Assembly: GCA_036435485.1 (NCBI GenBank)
Contig: CM071594.1
Coordinates: forward strand, 194,212,216 to 194,276,215
DNA: 64,000 bases
Direction: 5' to 3'
Source: Saposhnikovia divaricata
Lineage: Eukaryota; Streptophyta; Magnoliopsida; Apiales; Apiaceae
Part shown: piece after piece, positions 1 to 10,320 of the stretch
Position numbering within the stretch: position 1 is the stretch's first letter
Layout: the number at the start of each line of letters is the position of its first letter
Made by a program: the position numbers and the translations under genes
Notes under the pieces: model-generated
The model's database searches: none
The model's input: the letters and a program-made list of their open reading frames with translations, nothing else
What the model was told of the DNA's origin: nothing

Positions 1-2706
1 ATGCGAACACGTTTGCAGGCTCGTAAGGAAAAACTGGCAGAAGACGGTCTTGTAGTAGATAATCAGAAAGAGGAACTTGAAACTACTGTAGAGATGGCAG
101 ATCTACCAGCAGCAGTCAAGGCTTTGAAGGACTATTCGCAGCCGAAGATTACTGACATACAATCTAGTATTGTCAGGCCAGCTATTGCAGCGAATAACTT
201 TGAGATCAAGCCGAGCACAATTCAGATGGTGCAGAATTCGGTTCAGTTTGGGGGTGCTTCGACAGAGGATCCTAATATGCACATCCGGGACTTTATCGAG
301 ATCTGCGACACTTTCAAATTTAATGGTGTGTCGGATGATGCTATCAAGTTGAGGCTTTTCCCATTCTCCTTAAGGGATAAGGCTAAGGGCTGGTTACATT
401 CTCTACCAGCTGGTTCCATTACTACATGGGATGATCTGGCTCAGAAGTTTCTTAATAAATTCTTCCCTATGGCGAAAACTGCAGCAATAAGGAACCAGTT
501 AACTCAATTTCAGCAGCAATCTGGCGAATCTTTGTGTGAAGCATGGGAGCGATACAAGGAGATGCTTCGTAGGTGTCCACATCATGGCATGCCTGATTGG
601 ATGGTTATTAATGGTTTCTACAATGGGTTGGGAGCACAGTCTAGGCCTTTGCTAGATGCAGCATCAGGTGGAGCTCTGTGGGCGAAGAGCTATGAGGAAG
701 CTTATGATATTATTGAGATGATGGCTGATAACGAATATCAGAATCCAACACAGAGGCTTTCTCAAGGTAAGGTAGCAGGTGTTCTTGAAGTTGACACAGC
801 TTCAGCTATTGCAGCTCAGTTGAAGGCTCTTTCGATGAAGGTGGATTCTCTTGCTAATTATGGAGTTCAGCAGGTTGCTAGTGTTTGTGAGCTATGTGCG
901 GGCGCACATGAAACGAATCAGTGTGCTATCTCTTCTAAATCAGCACAGTTCGTTAGTAATTTCCAGAGACCTGCTGCACCAGTACCAGCCACCTATCATC
1001 CAAACAACAGGAATCATCCTAACTTCAGCTGGAGCAACAACCAAGGTGCTCAACAACCTCAGCCCTATCAGCAGTTTCAGGGTCAGCAAGCAAGGCCATT
1101 CAATCAAGGTTACCAGCAGCAGTATGCTCCAAAGCAATCATATCAGCCTCCTGGATTTCAGCAGCAACAGCCCCAGGCTCATGCGGGGCTATCTTCTAAT
1201 GAAAAATTAGATGATGTGTGGATAGCGTTAAAGAACCTACAAGCTGTCCAGAAAGTCTTGGAAACTCAGATAGGACAGATTGCAAGTGCCTTACTTAGTA
1301 GGCAACCCGGAACTCTTCCTAGTGATATAGAGATTAATTCAGGCAGGAGAGAAGTTGTCCATGAACAGGTGAAAGCAGTCACTTTGCGATCGGGAAAGGT
1401 TACATCTGAGCCTAAATCAGCCGCTAAGGAGGATGAAGAAGTGCAGAATCAGCAAGCCGAAAAATCTAGAGTGCCTGAATTTGAGAAATCTGACTTGGTA
1501 GCTGATGAGCTAGCGGGTGAAGTAGAGAAGAGCAAGGAACCTGTTAAAGCTTCTCCGGAGCAGTCTACAAAGGATACTCAGATATATCCTCCTCCTCCCT
1601 TTCCTCGACGTGTGCAGCAAAGTAAAGAAAAGCAACTTCAGAAATTTTTGGACGTCTTCAAGAAATTGTCCATTAATATTCCTTTTGCTGATGCATTAGC
1701 GCAGATGCCGAGCTATGTTAAGTTTATGAAGGATATCCTTTCGAAAAAGAGAAGGTTGGAAGAATTTGAAACAGTGGCATTGACAGAGGAGTGCAGTGCG
1801 GTGTTGCAACAGAAATTGCCTCCTAAACTTAAGGATCCAGGAAGTTTTACAATTCCATGCACCATTGGGAAGTTGTCTTTTGACAAATGTTTATGTGATT
1901 TGGGAGCTAGCATTAATCTCATGCCCTTGTCTGTTTTCAAGCAACTTGGCTTACCGGATCCAAAACCTACCAATATCTCTTTGCAGTTGGCTGATCGGAC
2001 TATCACATATCCAAGGGGTATAGTGGAGGATGTCTTAGTGAAAGTTGATAAGCTCATCTTCCCAGCTGATTTTGTTATCTTGGATTTTGAGGAGGATAAG
2101 AAGATTCCCATAATCTTGGGAAGGCCTTTTCTAGCTACGGGTCGTACTTTAATCGATGTGCAGAAAGGAGAGCTTACAATGAGGGTTCAAGATCAGAATG
2201 TCACCTTTAATGTGTTCAAGGCCATGAAATTTCCGACAGGGGATGAGGAGTGTTTCAGTGTGGAGATGGTTGATACGGGACATGCAGAAGAGTTTGATCA
2301 GTTGTTGAGCGAAAAGTCGGACGTGCACAAGCTCGAGCATCATATCAGTGGTTCCATTGATAATTCTTCCATTCACGATCTCTCGAAGGTGAAGCTTGGG
2401 AAGCTGCCACCACACTTGAAGTATGTCCTTGTGGATGATGAACTTGTGATTTTTGAAGTATGCCAAGATAACGTGTTAAGAAGGTGGATGACCGATGATG
2501 AAGTAGAAGAGAGTGTTGTTCAGCCGTCCGAATCGAATAAGCACCTTAAAGGTGTGAAGAAGAAAAAGAAAAAATCGATTGGTGGAAAATTCAAGGTGAA
2601 GTTTGAGTTAGAAAAGATGTGGGAAGGAAGCAAGAAGGTTATCAAACAATGGGTGGATGGTCCTTTTGTTACGGATAAGTCAAATGCAATCTTCGAGCCA
2701 CCATGA
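1..2706 (+). CDS. Athila-type gag-protease polyprotein (no RT or integrase)
   Basis: A single open frame of 901 codons. Residues about 70-250 form a plant retrotransposon gag domain, with the RLFPFSLRDKAKGWL and FLNKFFP blocks typical of the family, which packs element RNA into particles. Residues about 330-400 are rich in Gln, Pro and Tyr. Around residue 610-720 comes a retropepsin-like aspartic protease: the active-site box reads DLGAS, followed by ADRTITYPRG and the flap-side IILGRPFLAT. In complete Athila elements reverse transcriptase follows within about 100 residues. Here the frame instead continues through a Lys-rich tail (KKKKKK) and stops. The first ATG is at base 1, so the true start may lie upstream. 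The frame has no internal stops, unlike nearly every other element gene here. Lineage is inferred from motif recognition only. Confidence 0.85.
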   Translation: MRTRLQARKEKLAEDGLVVDNQKEELETTVEMADLPAAVKALKDYSQPKITDIQSSIVRPAIAANNFEIKPSTIQMVQNSVQFGGASTEDPNMHIRDFIEICDTFKFNGVSDDAIKLRLFPFSLRDKAKGWLHSLPAGSITTWDDLAQKFLNKFFPMAKTAAIRNQLTQFQQQSGESLCEAWERYKEMLRRCPHHGMPDWMVINGFYNGLGAQSRPLLDAASGGALWAKSYEEAYDIIEMMADNEYQNPTQRLSQGKVAGVLEVDTASAIAAQLKALSMKVDSLANYGVQQVASVCELCAGAHETNQCAISSKSAQFVSNFQRPAAPVPATYHPNNRNHPNFSWSNNQGAQQPQPYQQFQGQQARPFNQGYQQQYAPKQSYQPPGFQQQQPQAHAGLSSNEKLDDVWIALKNLQAVQKVLETQIGQIASALLSRQPGTLPSDIEINSGRREVVHEQVKAVTLRSGKVTSEPKSAAKEDEEVQNQQAEKSRVPEFEKSDLVADELAGEVEKSKEPVKASPEQSTKDTQIYPPPPFPRRVQQSKEKQLQKFLDVFKKLSINIPFADALAQMPSYVKFMKDILSKKRRLEEFETVALTEECSAVLQQKLPPKLKDPGSFTIPCTIGKLSFDKCLCDLGASINLMPLSVFKQLGLPDPKPTNISLQLADRTITYPRGIVEDVLVKVDKLIFPADFVILDFEEDKKIPIILGRPFLATGRTLIDVQKGELTMRVQDQNVTFNVFKAMKFPTGDEECFSVEMVDTGHAEEFDQLLSEKSDVHKLEHHISGSIDNSSIHDLSKVKLGKLPPHLKYVLVDDELVIFEVCQDNVLRRWMTDDEVEESVVQPSESNKHLKGVKKKKKKSIGGKFKVKFELEKMWEGSKKVIKQWVDGPFVTDKSNAIFEPP

Positions 2707-4191
2707 TTTGATTCACATTTGTCCGGCTAAATGACATTAACGACAGCGCTTCGTGGGAGGCAACCCATGCATTTCAACGAGTAGGTATGTTTCTGCTTTC
2801 CCTCGTACTTACTTCCATTCAATGCGGACATTGAATCTTTCAAGTTTGGGGGTGGTTTGGGGGATTAGTAGTTGTTTGTTGTATTATGTGTTCATGTAGA
2901 TTGCATATAGTTTGCATGGTAGTTCTAGTTCATGCATATATGTTCGTATTATCTACGTGTGTTTCATATAAAGACATTCTGTTATTTGTTTGTTTACTAT
3001 GTGCGTTCACATTAGTTGCATTTTCATGGCATGCATTTTTCATGATCCCTTAAAATGAGCTGATTCTGATTGATAGGTAGATGTTGATTTGGGTGTGATG
3101 ATGATGAGTAGAGGGCTGATTTATAGTCCTAGGAAATTGACTTGCATGTACGGGAAAAAAAAATTAAATACACAGTCTCATTGGGGTGCTTTTTGGGCTA
3201 GGTTAGGGGTCATGCCTGTTGGATGTTTTGAGATTTAATCACTTGTTTATTCTTAGAATTTTCGTTATTCCCTTTATAGCGTAGGAACACTAAAATCTAA
3301 GTTTGGGGGAAAATAGGGATTTCATTCTAGTTGTTGGCTAGGTGTCAAATGGCTAGTAGCCGGCTCATATTTATATGAGTAGTCTAGGGTTGGAATTGAG
3401 AATTCTCATTCCAGATTGCATAGAAAAAAAAAAGAAAAAAAAATCAGAAAAAAAAGAAAAAGAAAAAAAAAAGTTCAAATGTTAAATGCAAAATTAACCA
3501 GAGTGAGCTCTTTAATACTCGAGTAATTAAGTCTGAGGGGACTTAGTCCTAGTGACCTAAGGCTTTTATAGTCTGGGATCCACTGACCCAACACTCGCTA
3601 CATGGGTATTATTGTATAAGCCTTTTGGGGTCTCATTCATGGCACGGTTAAATAAGCATGCGTATTGTATATATATATGTGTCATAATAATAAAGCATGA
3701 GTTTCTGTCTACCTTGGATAAGGGTGGAGGTGTTCCTAGGTTATGGAGTGTCTACAGTTTATTCTAGTTATAAACCTGTGATTGTCTTGACGGAAGGCAT
3801 GTATGATTTTTGACCTATGTCTGGGGGTATTTCTGATGAGCATTGCACACACGCACGTTTCTGTCATGTACTGTTAGTATACGGGGACTTAGTCGAGCTC
3901 TGCTTGGATTTGTTGCATTTGTTGAGATATTTGCTTGTTAGTTGGTTTTGGTGAGTTTGAAGGGGATCTTGCATTTTTCATATTAGTTGCATTCATGCAT
4001 TGCATTGCATTAGGTTAAATGGATTTTGTGGGTACATCCGCTATAGGCCCTCACGAGACCTTACTCGTCCACTAGGGCTGCCTAGGGGTTTAAAGGGCTT
4101 GTTGCATATGCCAAATGCAACCGTGATCACCTACGGAAGTGGTACTAATTAGTTAGTGTAATTGTTTATGCTTGAGGACAAGCATCGGTTT
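2707..4191 (+). other. Athila 3' non-coding internal region
   Basis: There is no open frame of note in about 1.5 kb. The box at 2744-2766 (CAGCGCTTCGTGGGAGGCAA and following) resembles a conserved sequence found after the coding region of Athila-like elements. The phrase AAGTTTGGGGG recurs (around 2841, 3299 and 4192), giving several purine-rich stretches besides the one next to the LTR. An A-rich tract lies at 3421-3474. In longer Athila relatives this interval can hold an env-like ORF; none is readable here. Confidence 0.6.
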
Positions 4192-4204
4192 AAGTTTGGG
4201 GGTG
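4192..4204 (+). promoter_or_regulatory. Polypurine tract of the Athila element
   Basis: AAGTTTGGGGGTG lies immediately before the TGATAAGTGG that opens the LTR. This is the expected place for the primer of plus-strand DNA synthesis. Confidence 0.7.
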
Positions 4205-4517
4205 TGATAAGTGGATTTTATATCCACTTGGAATATTCCGTATCGGCTTAAATTGGTGTATTTGGCCTCAAGTTTGTCGTAGTTTTTATGTGTTTTATTT
4301 ACTTGTGCAGGTTTGGAGAAATATCGTTTAAGGGTGAATTTTCCGTTGAATTTGGAGTTGATTACGCTAAGGAATGAAGAATGGTGACTTAATATCAACT
4401 ACCAAGAGTGTTCAAGACATTGGCATGAAGACGGGAAGTGAATGCAAAAGGAATGGAAGAAAACGGACGAGAAACGAAGAAGAAAAAAACTGCAGAAAAA
4501 TAGCCTGAACAGCCAAG

Positions 4518-4585
4518 GCAGCGCAGGCTGCGCTTGGTACAGGAGAAGCAGCGCAGGCTGCGCTGGAGCTGCGCAGGCAGCGCTC
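4518..4585 (+). repeat. Repeated GC-rich motif in the Athila LTR U3
   Basis: Variants of GCAGCGCAGGCTGCGCT occur three times in about 70 bp, each with internal dyad symmetry (AGCGCAGGCTGCGCT pairs with itself). The surrounding LTR is AT-rich, so the cluster stands out. Its place about 150-215 bp upstream of the TATA box suits a regulatory or RNA-structure role, but that is inference. Confidence 0.6.
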
Positions 4586-4732
4586 CTGCGGGAGAAAAAT
4601 TGCTGAAAATTGCTGTTTTGCTGAAAAATCTCTGTTTTGCCCTTATTCGAATTTTAATTGTATTTTAGGCATCCAAACCTATTTCTAATCGTATTCTAGG
4701 TTGTTTTTCTTGTTGGGCAAGATATGTAGGCT

Positions 4733-4740
4733 TATATAAA
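4733..4740 (+). promoter_or_regulatory. TATA box of the Athila LTR
   Basis: TATATAAA at this position, in the middle of the LTR, is the likely core promoter. Transcription would start about 30 bp downstream. Confidence 0.6.
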
Positions 4741-5749
4741 CACCTCTAAGCCTTGTAATTCGGGGGGGATTATTATTGTAAGTTAGTTTTGCAAGAGAGA
4801 AAAGGAGAGAATGATTCAAGCTCGGTGACAAGCACAGATCTAGATCTACTTCATCTTTTGTATACGTTGAATCATCGATTTGTTTTCTCAACTCTTTACG
4901 TTATTAATATTATTAATTCTTTCTTTATATCTTGTTTAATATCATGTTTTTGTCAAATCCCATGGTGACGAAAAGTTCAATTATGAACTAATCGTTGTCG
5001 TGGGATCCTAGTGGATTTATCTACATAGCTTAGTAGTTTGCATGCCTTAGAGATTTATGTGTGGTGAATACTTGTTACTTGATATCCTTGTATGGTTGTG
5101 CTTATGGTATTTAGGTGCGTCGCGAACATCTAATATGTTAATCTCCTGCTAAACGAGAGTGGATCTTGAGATTTAGAACTTGCCATGCTAGCATAGGATA
5201 GGTTGATGTTAAGCATCATGATTTGTGGCATGAATAGAGATATTATGCTACCTTATGTGATCTAAGGGGATAACTTGTGCTTCAACCTTTATGTTTTCAA
5301 ATTCTATAGAGATATATGGTCTAAACATAATAGGTGCCTATTCATCTTCTATCTCTTTTGTGGATGTTTGCATAGATTGGTACTAGTATACCGAGAGGTA
5401 ACTTTTACTCTTTTCGTGTTATTCGATCAGATATCAAAACCATCACATGTTTTAATTAAAGGCTGCAACTCTAAGTGAAGTAGATGATGAAACTAGGATT
5501 CCATGTTTAATCTCATATTAGTAATTCGATTTTAATTCTTGTCACTTAGTTAATTCTTAATTTTATAATTTGCATCTTAGTTTAATTTAGATAATTAAAA
5601 CCATATTTGTTAATTTTCTTAGCAGTGAATTAAAACCATACATTATTGCATAGGCATATTTTCTGAGTAAAACTTAACCAGATCTCTGTGGAACGAACTT
5701 TAATTGTATTACTTGTGACTACGTGCGCTTGCGTGAATTTAGCATAACA

Positions 5750-8700
5750 AACACCCACCACTAAAATATACCTTTTTGAAATGAAATATTCAGTTATTGG
5801 AATTTATGTAGATAAACTAGACTTTAATACAGGGAATTTTAGAAAATTTTGACATGATGTATTCATAAATCGAATTATCCACCTGTTATTTAACCCAAAC
5901 CAAATTCCCATTTAACAAATATAATAAAATCTTATTACACCCTTGATTCCTCATCGAGGATCGATACCAGGTTATGGTATGAAACAAGAATCTAAACTAT
6001 ACAAATTATTAAAATTTCCTCTACTATTCTGATTTCAATAACTATACCGTCTGATCTGAAGTTTAACTCCAAACCGTGCTTACCGCTCTAGCTTCGAGAT
6101 CTATCCTGTAAAGGCTGCCTTATTGCTCTCATATGACTCGTACGATGTAGACATCCACCTTTATTCCTAACTGAAAGATTAGGAAAATAAAGCAAGAGTG
6201 AGCCAAAGAATGCTCAACAAGTGAACAGTATAGTGAAACAATAATACTGCAATGATTCATTGATGAACATATCACTGACCAACTTATCTCAAAGGAATAA
6301 TTCACAATTGCAGAAGCTTAAGAACTTTAAAGATATAACATTTTATTTAATTCAGGAATTGGAATAGAATTGGACTATTTTGCATTTTATTAATAAAAAC
6401 AATAAGGTTAGGCTGCTGATCAGTCACGCACTAACCCCGGACAAACGCACACAGCAATGTCCTTTAATGGATCCACGGCACACATTGGCCTTAATAACTT
6501 CTGACCACGAATCTGGTCCGACCCTTTACGGTCCACATTTAAAAAAAAAAAAAAAACTAACAGTCCAATCCTATAATCTGAACGTCAGGGGTCGGAACAA
6601 TCGACCACCTCGACCAGCCAAGCACCCTGGAAACTCACGTTCCAGGTTAACAACTCAAATCTCAAGAAGAAAAGAGGTCTAGTAAAATTCTATCCTAGAA
6701 TCGACAATTTCAATATAGAGAAGGGTATTATTCCATAAAATATCAATGGAACAGGGACAACAAATTCAACACTATTGATTGGGATATGATAAACAGCTAT
6801 TCATATTTATTGAAAATTAAAGAGCAATAGTATCAACGACAAATCGAATTAAAATAATGATCAAGTGACGAAAAACATGGTTCACTTGAAAGATAAGTAA
6901 AATGATTTATTTGCAACATGAGTAACAACAATTGTAATTGTAAGATAAAGCAAGGATATAGTCAAGTGCTAAGCATTTAATAAAATTTACCAACACATTG
7001 TCAAGTTGAATTAACATAAGTGAATTAAGTAGTTTAAAAAAAATGATCATCTGTAAAATAACTCCAGGACAATAAAATTGTAGGACAGGTTGAAGAAAAC
7101 CTCTCCTAAAGGGGTCCATTAGTGAAAATCCGTTACCAAGTTTAAACTAACATGAGAGATTCGAATATCTTAAAACGAAGATTTAAGAAATTCCCAATTA
7201 TTTAAGGTCTCACTCTTGTCAGCTAAACACTCATAGGCTTCAGCTGCCAGAACCGGCATGACAATAATGAGTTTAAATAATTAAGAAGATCTCATTTCAT
7301 TCTTGGCTTTAACCGTCACTGAGCAACACATGCCTCAGCAACAGTATAAACCTCGAATTAGTTTACATAAATTTGAAAGAAAATATACTTTGAAGCATAT
7401 CAGCATAGACGAGGAATATTGAAATAAATTAATTTTTAAAATAAATCAATACCTGAACGATATGTGGGGAAAATAAACAATGACAGAATACTTTGAGAAT
7501 AAATGTTTGTAATTTAATAGAAGAAAATGTCACTGGAAATAAAAATGAAAAGTATAGGCACTAGAAAAATGATTTGAAAGGATAATCATATAATTAACAG
7601 GACAGTTTCACGTTATTTAGAGTAAATGAAGAATATAATCGCTTGCAGAAAGGGATTTCGAAAGAACAATCAATAATACAAAAGGTTTCACATCACTTGA
7701 ACAATAAGTGAGGGATAGTAAACTTGCCTCAATACATGAAGTTTGATCCAATTCCATCACATCGATTCATTAACCATTTTACATCAGTCTCTACTTCTTT
7801 ATACGTTGCCCTCTGCTCGACTATACATTCGTCTTTCCCCTATCATTAGTCAGTCGCTCTGCTATTATACTCGTCAGCTTCGATGAATACCTCCTTTTCC
7901 AAAATTCCATCCTTTCGTACATTGGCACCTAGTCGGGCCTCATACTCGTACCTATATGAAGGTAAAGTACTATTTCAGTACATAACCAATCAAAACCGTA
8001 TTGTCTCTCTAATTTACCCAAACTTTACCTATTTCATTATATACTTATAGCACATATAGACCACTTACTCAAAATAATATAATGGAATCCGATAAACCAC
8101 ACAAGCACTTAGCCCATGCACACAACTTATAATCACTAAGATCGAATAGATGTTCTTAGTTTATTATATGCTTGTATATACTATCAACTAATTAAAGAAC
8201 ATCGAGCACGTTCAAGTTCCCATTGCATATCATTAGAGCTTGAGAAGTTTCACATCTGATTTCATCCATCAAGATTACAAAATTATATACTATAATTTTT
8301 GTAAGTACTCAACATTAACTATCGACATTCGAATCAAAACATGCATGTAAATTCTAAGATTCCAGCATACTTCTTTTGCAACCCGATCATAAGATTGTAT
8401 AATCCTCAGGTGATTTACCAATCACCTCTCAATCTCCCATATACAAATCTCGAACATAAATAAAGGTAATTAAACTAAATATTCGAACTTAGGAACTTAA
8501 AATTATAAACTTGAATCCAACACATGTTTAGTACTAAAATCACAATTTGAGTCAAATAATGCTAAAGACAATCCATTTTAACCATAACCTTCATCACAAG
8601 ACTCGAAACAATATAACAATCCCTTTATTTTCTTCTCTTCCTTTACCTCTCCTTTCATCTTTTTGTCTCCTCTGCTCCTATCCTTCCTTACTTCCCTCAA

Positions 8701-9591
8701 GCTCTCGGCCTCTCTTGGTCTTGCTTCAACGTTTTAGTACACATACTGCACTCACACCTCCATCACTCGCTTCCTTGCTTCTTTTCTTCTTCCCGCTACT
8801 CCCCTGTTCACTACAATAGCTCTTGCCATTCACCCATACATCTGTTATACCTCCTATTCTGCCTACAAGCATACATCAATACGAACCTGCACTTCACCCC
8901 GTCAACCTCTGCTTTGTATCGATCTCAAACACAATACGCGAACATACACCACAGTGAATACTTTCCAGCTACCTTCTTTCCATAATTCTCTCCATTCTCT
9001 TTTCACAGCCTTCTTTTTACTCTTTAGTTCCACACGACCATCACTCCTCAGCCTCACACCTCCTCTACCCTTCGACAACACTGCCCTAAAACACACTTAG
9101 GACACACCAGGAAAACACACACCTGCCATTCACTCTACTCCATCTCCATCTCCGAATCACAGTCCCAAAACAAACACAATATTCACTCCCCTTTAGCTTT
9201 TACTCTAACCCACACACAGGCACAGTTATACGGCAACATCAACACAACAGTAATACTCAATCTAAAACACACACACTCTTGGCAATCCCCAATCGCAGGT
9301 CACACACACACCCACACTGTTCGGCACACCCACGCCACTGAACACACACAGAACACGCACCGCATCTCTCCATTCTTCTTTCCCATCTAGTGACTGTCGC
9401 CCCTACTCTACCACTGTAACCCTCGGTCGCCACCGAAACATCTCCACCACCACCTTCGTTCTACCACTGCTCCACTCCAAATCAACGATTCCACCATCTA
9501 TACTCCAACCCATTAGCAAATTAAACCCCTAAGTTGAAGTCCCCAAATTTCTTAATTCCCAAACCCCCATTTTTTTCTCCCCCAATTCACT

Positions 9592-9671
<80 letters not shown>

Positions 9672-10319
9672 CTATTTCAGTCGAGAAGCATCTAGAGAAG
9701 AATGGCTGGGTTTTTGATTTATAAAAAGCAGGGGAAAATTTTAAATTTCATATTTCTGAATATTACATTAAAAACAATTTAAACAACCTTTTTTTTAAAA
9801 TCGAATTAAGTAGATAAAAAAGTGAAAAATAAAGCTTTTCAATTTTTAAAATAAAGAGTATAAAATTACGAACTCACACATATTTTTAAAATATTTTTAG
9901 GATAAAAAATGAATTAGATATGAATTTTTCAACTTTTGATCCTTTAAGTACAATAAAATCCTTAAAATCATTTTAAAATACCGAAACATCCAAATTAATT
10001 CACCCAACCATTTTAAAAACTAAATAATATTATAAAAATAATTTTACAAAAGATTTCATGATTTTTAATTCCTCCGATAATTTTATAAAATTTAAAGAGG
10101 ATCAAAAATGCATGATTTAAATTCATTTAAATCCTCAAAATAAAAAAATAAAAGAAATAAAAATACACCAATCTTCACAGCTTACCCAAATCACCAAATA
10201 ATCACATAAACACAACTTCATATATTTTTCACCTATACAACAATATTCACATAATATAATTCATAATTTATATTAAATAATTTTATTAAAAAAAACAAAA
10301 TTTTCTAGGTCGTTATACA
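5750..10319 (-). repeat. Tekay/Del-like LTR, minus-oriented, probably a solo LTR (about 4.57 kb)
   Basis: On the minus strand the right end reads TGTATAACGACC, the LTR start form seen in related elements here. The interval also holds a block (AATAAAGCAAGAGTGAGCCA near 6190) whose counterparts recur in the LTRs at 27382-31643 and 56235-61003. The left end should read TGTAACACCC. Only AACACCCACC is seen, because the Athila element sits just inside the terminus and AACAC serves as its target duplication. On the right the LTR joins the copia integrase remnant directly, so no internal region is attached on that side. It holds no gene; small reading frames in it are chance or low complexity. A pyrimidine-rich stretch spans about 8600-9700. 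Confidence 0.65.
9595..9666 (+). repeat. (CT)n microsatellite
   Basis: About 36 uninterrupted CT units lie inside the minus-oriented LTR, so the LTR transcript would carry (GA)n. Confidence 0.95.
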
Positions 10320-10320
10320 A

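Larger units (their letters stand above)
1..5749 (+). mobile_element. Athila-like Ty3/gypsy LTR retrotransposon, 3' part
   Basis: The order gag-protease ORF, long non-coding region, polypurine tract and 1.5 kb LTR, read left to right, is that of the Athila lineage of plant Ty3/gypsy elements. The 5' LTR and primer-binding site lie left of the window. No reverse transcriptase, RNase H or integrase coding lies between the protease and the LTR, so this copy is non-autonomous. The five bases after the LTR (5750-5754, AACAC) should be the right-hand target-site duplication; the left-hand copy is out of view. The insertion looks young because the 2.7 kb ORF is unbroken. Confidence 0.85.
4205..5749 (+). 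repeat. 3' LTR of the Athila element (1545 bp)
   Basis: It starts TGATAAGTGG directly after the polypurine tract and ends AGCATAACA, giving the TG...CA termini of LTRs. The length fits Athila LTRs. A TATA box is at 4733-4740, followed by a plausible transcribed R region. The GC-rich motif cluster at 4518-4585 lies upstream of the TATA box. Confidence 0.8.

Noticed and set aside
6380..6682. Plus-strand open frame of 100 codons
   Set aside because: Inside a minus-oriented LTR and running through a poly(A) stretch; no family likeness.
8547..9096. Leu/Ser-rich open frames on both strands
   Set aside because: Pyrimidine-rich LTR sequence leading to a (CT)n run; low complexity explains them.
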